Below are positions 36,910-45,245 of a DNA stretch of 64,000 bases, piece after piece; the first letter of the stretch is position 1; each line of letters opens with the position of its first letter. The notes below the pieces were generated by a model. It made no database searches and had not been told where the DNA came from. It worked only from the letters and a program-made list of their open reading frames with translations. The DNA comes from Sphingomonas_L flavalba_A. Lineage in GTDB: Bacteria; Pseudomonadota; Alphaproteobacteria; Sphingomonadales; Sphingomonadaceae. Location of the stretch: NCBI RefSeq assembly GCF_047553045.1, contig NZ_CP180208.1, forward strand, positions 2,976,001-3,040,000, written 5' to 3'. A program made the translations under genes and the position numbers.

Positions 36910-39039
36910 TCAGTTGGTAACGCGCGCCGGTGCCGCCGCCGCTGGCGGCGGGCCGGGGCGCGGGGTCGGCCGCGCGGATGGCGTGGCAGCCGGCGTCGGG
37001 CTGGCCGCCGGTGCCGGGCCGGCGCGCGGCGGCTGGCGCTGGCTGCGGCCGATCACCTCGTCGATCCAGCTCTGGTCCAGTCGCGGCGGCGCCTCGATAT
37101 CGACGGCCCCGTCCGGGGGGGAGCCGATCGGCAGGCCATCCTCGTCGACCTGGCGGCCGGGGTCGGCGGGCGGCGGCGCTTCCGGGTCGCCGTAATAGGC
37201 CTCGTCGTCCGGTTCCAGCTGCCATTCGGGCAGGGTCACCTCTGTGTCGAAATGTTCGACCGGCCGCTTGGCGACCGCGCTGCGCATGAACGCGGCGAAG
37301 ACCGCCGCCGGCGCCCGGCCTCCCTGCAACCCGGCGATCGGCCGCGCATTGTCACGGCCCATCCACACGCCGGTGGTCAGCCCGCTGGAAAAGCCGAGGA
37401 ACCAGCCGTCCTTGTTCGAACTGGTCGTGCCGGTCTTGCCCGCGACCGGCCGGCCGATCTGCGCCGCGCGGCCGGTGCCGGTGTTGACCGCGGTCTGCAG
37501 CAGGTCGGTCATCTGCGCGGCAACGCCGGGGGCGACCAGTACCCGCGACATGTCGGCATGGTGTTCGTAGAGCAGCTGACCGTTCGCCGTCGTTACCTTG
37601 ACGATGCCGTAGGGAACGACGGCGACGCCCTTGGCGCCAACCGAGGCGAAGGCGCGGGTCATGTCGATCAACCGCACGTCGGACGTGCCGAGCACCATCG
37701 ACGGGTCGGTGAACACCGGCGTCGATATGCCGAAACGGCGGGCCATGTCGGCGATCGTCGCGGTGCCGACATCCTGGCCGATCCTGGCGGCGATCGTGTT
37801 GATCGAATAGGCGAAGGCGGTGCGCAGGGTGATCTTGCCCAGAAAGCGCCGCGAACTGTTGCGCGGGCTCCAGCCGTTGATCGTCACCGGCTCGTCGACC
37901 ACCGCGTCCTCGGGGGTATAGCCCGCCTCCAGCGCGGCGAGGTAGACGAACAGCTTGAACGCCGATCCCGACTGGCGGGTCGCCTGGGTCGCGCGGTTGT
38001 AGATCGAGGTGACGTAATCGGTGCCGCCGACCATCGCGCGCACCGCGCCGTCGCGGTCGAGCGAAACCAGCGCGCCCTGCACCCCGGCGGGGACATTGGC
38101 GGCAATCGCGGTATCGGCCGCTTTCTGCATCGCCGGGTCCAGCGTCGTCCACACCTCGATCGGCTCGATCGTCTCGTCGATCAGCATGTCGAGCTGGGGC
38201 AGCGCCCAGTCGGTGAAATAGCGCACGCTGTTCTGCTTGGGCGACGGGGCAAGCTTGACGTCGTCGGCGCCGATCGCGTCGATCTCCGCCTGGCTGACCC
38301 GCCCCTGTTCGCGCATCAGCCGCAACACCACCTGCGACCGGCCAAGCGCCGCCTCGGCATCGGCGGTCGGCGAATAGTTGGACGGCGCCTTGACCAGCCC
38401 GGCGATGATCGCCGCCTCCGCCAGGTTCAGCCGGGTCGCCGGGTGGCCGAAGAACCGGCGCGACGCTGCGTCGATGCCATAGGCGCCACCGCCGAAATAG
38501 ACGCGGTTCAGGTACAGCTCCAGGATGTCCTGCTTGCTGAACTTCCATTCCAGCGCCAGCGCCAGCAACCCTTCGCGCACCTTGCGGGTCCACGACCGGT
38601 TGCTGCTCAGAAACACGTTGCGGGCGAGCTGCTGGGTGATCGTCGACACGCCGCGCACCCGGTTGTCGCGCTGGAAACTGATCTTGATGCCGCGGGCGAT
38701 GCCGATCGGGTCGACGCCGGGGTGGCTCCAGTAGCGCCGGTCCTCGACCGAAACCATCGCGTCCTTCATCACCTGCGGGATATCGCGATAGGGGATCCAC
38801 TCGCCATAGCTGGGGCCAAGCGACAGCAGCACCGATCCGTCGGCGGCGCGCACGCGGATCATCTGGCCGTTGGGTGACGATTTCAGCGCGTCATAGCTCG
38901 GCAGGGCGGCGGCCTGGATATAGACGGTCACCGCCAGCGCGATCGCCGCGACCACGGTGGTGATCGCCCCGATCTTCAGCAATCTGCCGGCCAGGCGCCG
39001 GGCCGGGGATCGTTTCGGGGCGGATTTGCGCGCGACCAT
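36910..39039 (-). CDS. Bifunctional penicillin-binding protein 1A (glycosyltransferase/transpeptidase)
   Basis: 709 residues. A membrane anchor (about 22-44) is followed by the GT51 domain, with catalytic Glu99 in VSVEDRRYWSHPGVD and STITQQLARNVFL. The transpeptidase domain has S359xxK in SGSAFK, the SIN motif (412-414) and KTGT (535-538). The C-terminal 100 residues are acidic, then Pro/Ala-rich. It polymerises and cross-links peptidoglycan in the periplasm. Upstream on the same strand lie gspK, gspJ and a PBP-activator-like gene, a striking combination. Confidence 0.95.
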   Translation of the reverse strand: MVARKSAPKRSPARRLAGRLLKIGAITTVVAAIALAVTVYIQAAALPSYDALKSSPNGQMIRVRAADGSVLLSLGPSYGEWIPYRDIPQVMKDAMVSVEDRRYWSHPGVDPIGIARGIKISFQRDNRVRGVSTITQQLARNVFLSSNRSWTRKVREGLLALALEWKFSKQDILELYLNRVYFGGGAYGIDAASRRFFGHPATRLNLAEAAIIAGLVKAPSNYSPTADAEAALGRSQVVLRLMREQGRVSQAEIDAIGADDVKLAPSPKQNSVRYFTDWALPQLDMLIDETIEPIEVWTTLDPAMQKAADTAIAANVPAGVQGALVSLDRDGAVRAMVGGTDYVTSIYNRATQATRQSGSAFKLFVYLAALEAGYTPEDAVVDEPVTINGWSPRNSSRRFLGKITLRTAFAYSINTIAARIGQDVGTATIADMARRFGISTPVFTDPSMVLGTSDVRLIDMTRAFASVGAKGVAVVPYGIVKVTTANGQLLYEHHADMSRVLVAPGVAAQMTDLLQTAVNTGTGRAAQIGRPVAGKTGTTSSNKDGWFLGFSSGLTTGVWMGRDNARPIAGLQGGRAPAAVFAAFMRSAVAKRPVEHFDTEVTLPEWQLEPDDEAYYGDPEAPPPADPGRQVDEDGLPIGSPPDGAVDIEAPPRLDQSWIDEVIGRSQRQPPRAGPAPAASPTPAATPSARPTPRPGPPPAAAAPARVTN

Positions 39040-39135
39040 GGATGACCGAGCGATCTACGCGGCTTTGCCGGGCGGGACAAGCGCCGGTTAACCAGACGCC
39101 GCCGGTTCCCGTCCTGTCGGCGCTCGCGGCCGCTG

Positions 39136-39984
39136 CTACACTGGCGGCGTGCCCCACCAGCGGCCGATCACCTCGGCATGGGGGCGCCCGGCGTCGTCGG
39201 TCCGCCGCCGGACGAGCGAGGTCAGCACCTGCTCGGTGCCGCCGATGCGGGCGCGGGTGACGACGTAGAACAGGTCGGAGGTAAATCCGGTACCCGGCGG
39301 GGTGACGGTGCCGGTCTGGGCAAGGTCGGCCGGGGTCAGGAAACCGGTGGTGGTCCGCCGCGCGATCAGTTGCTGCGCCTTGGTCGAATCGTGAAGCAGC
39401 AGGCCAAGCACCGGTGCCCCGGCGGTGTTCAGGTTGATCGGTCCGTCGACCGGCAGCGCGTCGGCGATCGTCCGCAGCCTGGCGATCGTCTCGGCGTCGA
39501 CCCCGCCCAGCGCAAGCTGGTCGAGGCTGGCGAGCGGACCGGACGTGACGATCAACCGGGTAATCAGCGGGCCGTATTCGGGGGGGTAGCCGAGCGCCGC
39601 CAGCATGTCGGCCAGCATCGCCTGCGCCCCCGGCACACCGCGCGCCAGCATGTTGACGTTGAACTTGGCGCGCGCGTCGACGACGTTCAGGCTGAACCGG
39701 CCGCCGGCGATCGGCGTGTCGGGCTGAATCACTGTCGCCCACGCCTCGCGCATATGGTCGCTCTCCGGCGCCTCGGTCATGTCACGGCGCAGCGCGGCGA
39801 CCGCCGATGCCTCGCCGCCCAGCGCCACCGCCCGCGCCCGCGCCGCCTCGCGCATCATCAGTGACCGGTCGATGCCGGTGTCGCGCGCCGACACCATCAG
39901 CACGACGATGCTCGCCGCCAGCGCGACGATCAGCAGCACGTTGACCAGAATCATGCCGCGCTCGCCGTCACCCGCTGGCGTCAT
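39136..39984 (-). CDS. gspK: Type II secretion minor pseudopilin GspK
   Basis: 282 residues from ATG 39984. It starts with a short leader ending in RG, then the hydrophobic helix MILVNVLLIVALAASIVVLM. As usual for GspK, the glutamate found at +5 in other pseudopilins is missing. VVDARAKFNVNML and the helix-hairpin-helix-like GPINLNTAGAPVL are typical. GspK caps the pseudopilus with GspI and GspJ. Its start overlaps gspJ by 4 nt. Core T2SS genes (gspC-gspI, gspL, gspM) are not in this window. Confidence 0.9.
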   Translation of the reverse strand: MTPAGDGERGMILVNVLLIVALAASIVVLMVSARDTGIDRSLMMREAARARAVALGGEASAVAALRRDMTEAPESDHMREAWATVIQPDTPIAGGRFSLNVVDARAKFNVNMLARGVPGAQAMLADMLAALGYPPEYGPLITRLIVTSGPLASLDQLALGGVDAETIARLRTIADALPVDGPINLNTAGAPVLGLLLHDSTKAQQLIARRTTTGFLTPADLAQTGTVTPPGTGFTSDLFYVVTRARIGGTEQVLTSLVRRRTDDAGRPHAEVIGRWWGTPPV

Positions 39985-40532
39985 GGCTTCACCGGCAGAA
40001 CGAAAACGCGGCGCAGCGTGCCGCCCGGCCGCCGCGGCGCGGGGGCAAGGCCGATGTCGAGCGCCACCGCCAGCGGCCACGGGTCGGTCGTGTCGCCGTC
40101 GGGCGGCCAGCGGTCGCGCCAGCCGCCGTCCGGCGCCAGCACGCTGATCTGTAAAGCGTCGACCCCGGTCAGCAGCCGCTGGTCGCGCGCGGTGCCCAGC
40201 CCGGTGTCGACCGCCCGCCGCAGCATTCCCTCCTCCAGCCGGTAGCGCACCGGTTGGACGCCCAGCGGCCCGCGGCTATGGCGCTTCAGGTCGAGGACAT
40301 TGTCGGCCAGCACCAGCGTGCCGGAAAACTGCTCGATATCGTTGCGCGCCATGAACAGCGCCCGCTGCACCGCGCCCAGCCGCTCGATCCGCCCGGCGGT
40401 GCGCTCCTGCACGTCCATCACCGTCCGCACCAGGGCGATGCCGGCAAGCGCGATCAGCGCGAACAGCGCCAGCGACACGATCATCTCGATCAGCGTGAAA
40501 CCGCGCTCGCCGGCGCGGGCGGCGGCTGTCAT
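39981..40532 (-). CDS. gspJ: Type II secretion minor pseudopilin GspJ
   Basis: 183 residues. It carries a class III prepilin leader, GERG|FTLIEMIVSLALFALIALAGIAL, with Glu at +5 and a long hydrophobic N-helix. The globular part contains RAVDTG and LQISVLAPDGGWRDRWPP, as in GspJ. Together with GspK it forms the pseudopilus tip. It overlaps gspK and the activator-like gene by 4 nt each, so translation is coupled across all three. Confidence 0.9.
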   Translation of the reverse strand: MTAAARAGERGFTLIEMIVSLALFALIALAGIALVRTVMDVQERTAGRIERLGAVQRALFMARNDIEQFSGTLVLADNVLDLKRHSRGPLGVQPVRYRLEEGMLRRAVDTGLGTARDQRLLTGVDALQISVLAPDGGWRDRWPPDGDTTDPWPLAVALDIGLAPAPRRPGGTLRRVFVLPVKP

Positions 40533-41593
40533 CCGGCGGTGCCGTGGCCGACCATCCGGTTGCCGCCGGCCTCCGCGACCAGAATCGCCATCTGGCGCAG
40601 GCAACTGCCGTCGCTGCGAAAGCGCAGCGCGCCGGACACGGCGTCGAACGGCCGGCCGAGCAGGCCGTCGCGGCCGACCGTGCCGTCACGGGCCAGCGCC
40701 CGGGCGATCGTCGCCGCGTCATAGCCGAGCGCGGCGATCATCCCCGGCTCGCCGCCATGCTGCGTCTGGTAGGCGCGGGCGAAATCGGCGAAGCGATCGG
40801 GGTCGTAACCGGCGAACCAGGCGCCGTCATAGGCGTCGACCTCGCCCGGCGGCCCGGCCAGCGTCTGCGCCGTCGCCAGCAACTGTACCCCTTCCTCGCG
40901 CAGCATCCGGGCCAGCGCCGCCATCGCCTGCCCGCCTTCTGCCAACAGCACCGCGTCGGGCAGCGCCCCGTCGCCGCGTAGTGCCGCCAGCATTGCCGCC
41001 GGCGCGCCACCGCCCGCCGCCGGGTTCAGCGCGATCCCCGCCGTCGGCGCCACCCGTTCGGCCGCCGCCACCGCCGCCCGCGCCCAGCCGCTGTCGCCAC
41101 CGACAATCCCGACCCGGCGAACGCCGCGCCCGCGCGCATAGGGCAGGATCGCGCCGACCGCCTGCGCCGGGGTGATACCGATCAGGAACGCGCCCGAATC
41201 GAGCAGCGCCGGGTCGTTGCTGAAACTCAGCACCGGCGCCCGCCCGGCCGCCGCCGCGACCGCCGCCGGCACCTCCGCCGCGCCGAGCGGGCCGAGCAGC
41301 AACCCGGCACCGGCGCGAATCGCCGCTTCGGCCGCCGCCGCCGCGCCCTCGGCGCTGCCGCCGGTGTCGAAGGCGGGGATCGCCTCTACCTTCGGGTTCG
41401 GCGCCGCCGCCAGCGAAGCCGCGCGCTCGATCATGCGGCCAAGACTTGCGTTCGCGCCGCTCAGCGGCAACAGCAGGCCGGCGAGCACACGCCGTGGCCT
41501 GGCCTTGCCGGCCGCGCGAAGGGGAAGCGCATATGCGGTGGTGGACAGGACAAGGCCCGATCGCATCAGCCGCAGCATCTGCCGTCGATTCAT
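40529..41593 (-). CDS. Penicillin-binding protein activator-like periplasmic protein
   Basis: 354 residues from ATG 41593. The leader MNRRQMLRLMRSGLVLSTTAYALPLRAAG has a twin-arginine-like start and no lipobox. The body is a type I periplasmic-binding-protein fold: VLAGLLLPLSGANASLGRMIERAA, GAGLLLGPLGAAEVPAA, RVGIVGGDSGWARAA and a final small-molecule-binding-like lobe. It resembles the C-terminal domain of LpoA and amino-acid-binding proteins. Because PBP1A lies downstream in the same run, an activator role is attractive. Unlike LpoA it is not an outer-membrane lipoprotein, so an amino-acid-binding function cannot be excluded. Confidence 0.75.
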   Translation of the reverse strand: MNRRQMLRLMRSGLVLSTTAYALPLRAAGKARPRRVLAGLLLPLSGANASLGRMIERAASLAAAPNPKVEAIPAFDTGGSAEGAAAAAEAAIRAGAGLLLGPLGAAEVPAAVAAAAGRAPVLSFSNDPALLDSGAFLIGITPAQAVGAILPYARGRGVRRVGIVGGDSGWARAAVAAAERVAPTAGIALNPAAGGGAPAAMLAALRGDGALPDAVLLAEGGQAMAALARMLREEGVQLLATAQTLAGPPGEVDAYDGAWFAGYDPDRFADFARAYQTQHGGEPGMIAALGYDAATIARALARDGTVGRDGLLGRPFDAVSGALRFRSDGSCLRQMAILVAEAGGNRMVGHGTAG

Positions 41594-42285
41594 TCTTTCC
41601 CCGGTCGCTGCTTGGCCGCCCGCGCGCGCTGGTGACAATCGGCGCCCTGGCCTATCTGGCGGGACTCGTCGCCACGGCGCCCGCCCGGCTTATAGTCGAG
41701 CCGGGGCCGGCGACCAATATCGCATCGGTCGGTGGCACGGTGTGGCGCGGCCGGGCGGTGCTGGCGGGCGGGGAAGTGGCACGCTGGCGCTGGGCGCCGC
41801 TGCGTTCGCTCGCCGGCTTCGGTTATGCCGCCGGCTTCCGGGTGGACGGCGCCGGCACCGCGCTCACGGGCCGGGTGCGGCTGCGCCCCGGCGCGACGCT
41901 GTTCGAGTCGGTCGGCGGCACGGCAAGCGCCACGCTGGTCGCCGGGGCGTTCCCGCGTCTGCCCTTTGCCTGTGCAACGGCGCTGCGCGTCGCCGTCGCC
42001 CGCTTCGGCCTCGGCGGTGATTCCGGCTTCGCCGACGGGCGGCTGGAGACGGATGCCGCCGCCTGCACCGCCCGCGCCGTTGCCGCGCCCCCGGTTTCCG
42101 CCCCGCCGCTGCTGGTGACGCTGACCGGCGCCACCGGCCGCGTCGCCCCGCGCGCCCACCCGCGCGTCACCTTCGCCACCCTCGGCTTCGCGCCGGGCCG
42201 GCTGACCATCGCCTTCACCCCGGAAGGCGCCGCCGCGCTACCCTTCGCGACACTCGCCGGTACCCGCATCGAAACGGATTTCTAG
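41533..42285 (+). CDS. gspN: Type II secretion system protein N (GspN)
   Basis: 250 residues from ATG 41533, which has AAGGGGAAG upstream. A GTG at 41632, beyond the activator gene, is an alternative that avoids the 61-nt head-on overlap. One N-terminal membrane helix (VTIGALAYLAGLVATAPARLIV) is followed by repeated beta-strand units such as GGTVWRGRAVLAGGE and ALTGRVRLRPGATLFESVGG, the T2SSN pattern. GspN is an accessory inner-membrane-anchored T2SS component. It is divergent from the gspJ/gspK run and converges on feoB. Confidence 0.8.
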   Translation: MRWWTGQGPIASAAASAVDSFFPRSLLGRPRALVTIGALAYLAGLVATAPARLIVEPGPATNIASVGGTVWRGRAVLAGGEVARWRWAPLRSLAGFGYAAGFRVDGAGTALTGRVRLRPGATLFESVGGTASATLVAGAFPRLPFACATALRVAVARFGLGGDSGFADGRLETDAAACTARAVAAPPVSAPPLLVTLTGATGRVAPRAHPRVTFATLGFAPGRLTIAFTPEGAAALPFATLAGTRIETDF

Positions 42286-42323
42286 CCGGAACCGGTATCG
42301 CGCCTGCGCGGGCGCCGCCTGAA

Positions 42324-44174
42324 CTAAAGCCCCAGCGCCGTCGCCGTCCAATAGGTCGCCCCCGCCGCGACATATGCGATGACGAACAGGTAGGAGACCA
42401 TGAACAGCGGCCATTTCCAGCCGTTGGTCTCGCGTCTGGTGACGGCGATCGTCGATATGCATTGCGGCGCGAAGATGAACCAAGCGAGAAAGGCGAGCGC
42501 CGTCGGCAGCGACCATTTGCCCTGCAGCCGGTCCTCCAGCGCCATCGTCATCTGTTCCTCGTCATCGGCGTCGATCGCATAGACGGTGGCGATCGCCGAT
42601 ACCGCGACCTCGCGCGCCGCCATCGCCGGCAGCAGCGCCATCGCGATCTCGTGGTTGAAGCCGATCGGCCGCACCACCACCTCGATGCCGGTGGCGATTC
42701 GCCCGGCGAACGAATATTCGCTCTGCTTCTCACCGGCCGGCGCCGCCGGAAAGCTGGCGAGCAGCCACAGGATGACGGTGGTGACGGCAATGATCGAACC
42801 GGCGCGCTTCAGGAAGATCGCCGCTCGCTGCCACAGGCCGATCAGCACGTCGCGCAGCCGCGGCCATTGGTATTTCGGCATTTCCATCAGGAAACCGCCG
42901 CCGCCGCCCTTGGTCACGGTGCTGCGCAGGATCAGCGCGACGACCAGCGCGCCGATGATCCCGGCGATGTAGAGGACGAACAGCACCAGCCCCTGCAGGC
43001 CGATGCCTGGGCCGACCAGCCGGTTGGGAATGAACGCGGCGATGATCAGCGTATAGACCGGCAGCCGGGCCGAACAGGTCATCAGCGGCGCGATCAGGAT
43101 CGTCGTCAGCCGGTCCTTCGGGTCCTCGATCGTCCGTGTCGCCATAATTCCCGGCACCGCGCAGGCGAAGGACGACAGCAGCGGAATGAACGCCCGGCCG
43201 GACAGGCCGACCCGCGCCATCAGCCGGTCCATCAGGAAGGCGGCGCGCACCATATAACCCGACGCTTCGAGCAGCAGGATGAAGAAGAACAGGATCAGGA
43301 TCTGTGGCAGGAAGACGATGACCGCGCCGACACCGGCGATCACCCCTTCGACGAGCAGGGATCGGATGAACCCGTCCGGCAACGCCGCCGCCGTCACGTC
43401 GGCCAGCCGCTGCATCCCGTCTTCGATCCAGCCGATCGGGGTCTCGGACCAGGCGAACACCGCCTGGAACATCACGAACATCAGCGCGGCGAGGATGATC
43501 GGTCCCAGCACCGGGTGCAGCGCCAGCTTGTCGATGCTGTGGCTGATCCGCCGGCCGGTGCTCTCGCTCAGCGTCGCCTCGGCGGAAATCGCGCGCGCCC
43601 GCCGCTGCAGGGTGACCATGTCGGCCTGGGCCGGCTCCGGTGGGGGCGCGCGGTCCGCGTTGCCGACCAGCGTCGCCACCGCCGCCTTCAGTTCGTCGAT
43701 GCCGCGCTTGCGGACCGCTATCGTCTCGATCACCGGCACGCCCAGCGCCGTCGCCAGCTTGCCGGCGTCGATCTCCAGCCCGTCGCGCCGCGCCAGGTCG
43801 ATCATGTTCAGCGCGACGACGACCGGCCGGCCCAGCGCGATCAGCTGCAGCGCGAAGCGCAGATGATTGTCGAGGTTGGACGCGTCGACGACGACGATGA
43901 TCGCCGCCGGCGGTCGCTCGCCCGCCTGTGCGCCGGTCAGCACATCGCGGGTCACCGCCTCGTCCGGGCTGGACGGGTCCAGGCTGTAGGTGCCGGGCAG
44001 GTCGACCAGTTCGATCGGTCGTCCGTCGGGCAGGGCCATCCGCCCGGAATGGCGTTCGACGGTGACGCCGGGGTAATTGCCAACCTTCTGGCGCGCGCCG
44101 GTCAGCGCGTTGAACAGCGCGCTCTTGCCGGCATTGGGGTTGCCGACCAGCGCGACGAGCGGGGGCTGATTCAT
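42324..44174 (-). CDS. feoB: Ferrous iron transport protein FeoB
   Basis: 616 residues, a short FeoB compared with about 770 in E. coli. The N-terminal G domain has G1 GNPNAGKS (11-18), G3 DLPG and an N-x-x-D type G4 (LNMIDLA). Eight or so membrane helices follow, with two Gate motifs: FACAVPGIMATRTIED and APLMTCSARLPVYTLI. The second supplies the conserved cysteine. It imports Fe2+ across the inner membrane. FeoA overlaps its start by 4 nt. FeoC is absent. Confidence 0.96.
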   Translation of the reverse strand: MNQPPLVALVGNPNAGKSALFNALTGARQKVGNYPGVTVERHSGRMALPDGRPIELVDLPGTYSLDPSSPDEAVTRDVLTGAQAGERPPAAIIVVVDASNLDNHLRFALQLIALGRPVVVALNMIDLARRDGLEIDAGKLATALGVPVIETIAVRKRGIDELKAAVATLVGNADRAPPPEPAQADMVTLQRRARAISAEATLSESTGRRISHSIDKLALHPVLGPIILAALMFVMFQAVFAWSETPIGWIEDGMQRLADVTAAALPDGFIRSLLVEGVIAGVGAVIVFLPQILILFFFILLLEASGYMVRAAFLMDRLMARVGLSGRAFIPLLSSFACAVPGIMATRTIEDPKDRLTTILIAPLMTCSARLPVYTLIIAAFIPNRLVGPGIGLQGLVLFVLYIAGIIGALVVALILRSTVTKGGGGGFLMEMPKYQWPRLRDVLIGLWQRAAIFLKRAGSIIAVTTVILWLLASFPAAPAGEKQSEYSFAGRIATGIEVVVRPIGFNHEIAMALLPAMAAREVAVSAIATVYAIDADDEEQMTMALEDRLQGKWSLPTALAFLAWFIFAPQCISTIAVTRRETNGWKWPLFMVSYLFVIAYVAAGATYWTATALGL

Positions 44175-44434
44175 GACGCCGGGTGCACCGAAACCGCGGC
44201 GGCGACGGCGCGACGGATCGCCACCGTCATCCGCCCGACCCGGATCGCGATCGGGTCGCGGCCGAACAGGCCGCCCCGGTGCAGCGTTTCGATGCGGACG
44301 CCCTCGTCAAAACCCAGCTCGCGCAGCCGCCTTGCCTCGCTCGCGGCCAGCCGGCTCCAGTCGATCGACAGAATATGGGCCACCCGGCGCAGCGGCAGCT
44401 CGTCAAGCGGAAGCGGCGAAAGAGAGGCGCTCAT
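44171..44434 (-). CDS. feoA: Ferrous iron transport protein FeoA
   Basis: 87 residues from ATG 44434; a TTG at 44452 is possible. It is an SH3-like FeoA domain with LPLDELPLRRVAHILSID, RRLRELGFDEGVRIETLHRG and DPIAIRVGRMTVAIRRAVA. FeoA is a small cytoplasmic partner of FeoB. It is the first gene of the feo pair; the COQ9 gene behind it converges from neither side but starts further upstream on the same strand. An AT-rich palindrome lies directly upstream. Confidence 0.9.
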   Translation of the reverse strand: MSASLSPLPLDELPLRRVAHILSIDWSRLAASEARRLRELGFDEGVRIETLHRGGLFGRDPIAIRVGRMTVAIRRAVAAAVSVHPAS

Positions 44435-44444
44435 TATGCAAGCG

Positions 44445-44458
44445 ATTATCAATAACGG
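44445..44458 (-). promoter_or_regulatory. Possible Fur-type operator upstream of feoA
   Basis: GTTATTGATAATC (minus strand) contains TTAT-TG-ATAA, an inverted repeat in an AT-rich patch right before feoA. It resembles the TGATAAT half of the classical Fur box; the second half is degenerate. Iron control of feoAB is expected from family knowledge, but the site itself is weak. Confidence 0.3.
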
Positions 44459-44494
44459 GAAGGCAATTCCAGTGCCTTGCGCGTCCGCCCGGCT

Positions 44495-45157
44495 TTATGC
44501 CACCGGGTAGCGCAGCCGGCCGATGAACCGGGACAGGCTGGGGCGGTGGCCGCGCCGCTCGGCGCGCCGCGCCTTGGCGACCTCATAGGCGATGACATTG
44601 GCGATCCGCCGGTCGAGAAAGGCATGGGTTTCCGCGAATTCCGGGCTTTCGTCGTCCAGGAACACCAAAATCGTCGCGGTATAGAGCGCCGACAGGGTCA
44701 GCCGCTTGCTGTAATGGTTGAAATCGGCGGCGGTATCGCCGGCCAGCCGCCAGATACGGTCGGCGGTCCGCCAACTAATTCGTGTCGCCGCCGGGATATT
44801 GGCGGGCAGGGCGAGCACCGCGATCGCCCGGCGCAGCGCCTCGCGTTCGCCCGCAACCGCGTCGAGCCGGGCGATGACCAGCGCGCGGATGCGCTCGCGC
44901 ACCTTCATCGCGATCAGCCGTTCCGGCGGCAGCGCCGCCTCCATCGCCCGGTCGACGCTCTCGAACCAGGCGTCGATCATCGCGACCGCGCCGCCGGGAA
45001 AGGCGAGTCGCGCCACCGCCGGGTCGATGCCGGCTTCCGCCGCCGCGCTGTCGATCGCCGCCGGGCGCCAGCCGTCGAACGCAGCATGCGCGGCCAGGCG
45101 CGGCGCCAGATGCGCGCGGATCTCGTCCAGGGTCGGGTCGTCGGGAAGCATCGCCAT
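44495..45157 (-). CDS. COQ9 family protein (ubiquinone biosynthesis)
   Basis: 220 residues from ATG 45157. TetR-like helical fold: an N-terminal three-helix part (PTLDEIRAHLAPRLAAHAAFDGWRP region), then the COQ9 domain with ADRIWRLAGDTAADFNHYSKRLTLSALYTATILVFLDD, a very recognisable block. COQ9 binds lipids and supports the COQ7 hydroxylation step. In alphaproteobacteria it is a conserved member of the ubiquinone pathway. It stands 60 nt upstream of feoA on the same strand; no link to iron is obvious, although COQ7 is a di-iron enzyme. Confidence 0.9.
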   Translation of the reverse strand: MAMLPDDPTLDEIRAHLAPRLAAHAAFDGWRPAAIDSAAAEAGIDPAVARLAFPGGAVAMIDAWFESVDRAMEAALPPERLIAMKVRERIRALVIARLDAVAGEREALRRAIAVLALPANIPAATRISWRTADRIWRLAGDTAADFNHYSKRLTLSALYTATILVFLDDESPEFAETHAFLDRRIANVIAYEVAKARRAERRGHRPSLSRFIGRLRYPVA

Positions 45158-45245
45158 CACGTCCAGCCTGCGGGGCCTGCCCGCTTCTAAAGCCTCCACC
45201 GCCCGGCATCCACCCCCGTCATGCCGGTCGTGACCCCGCCGCCGC

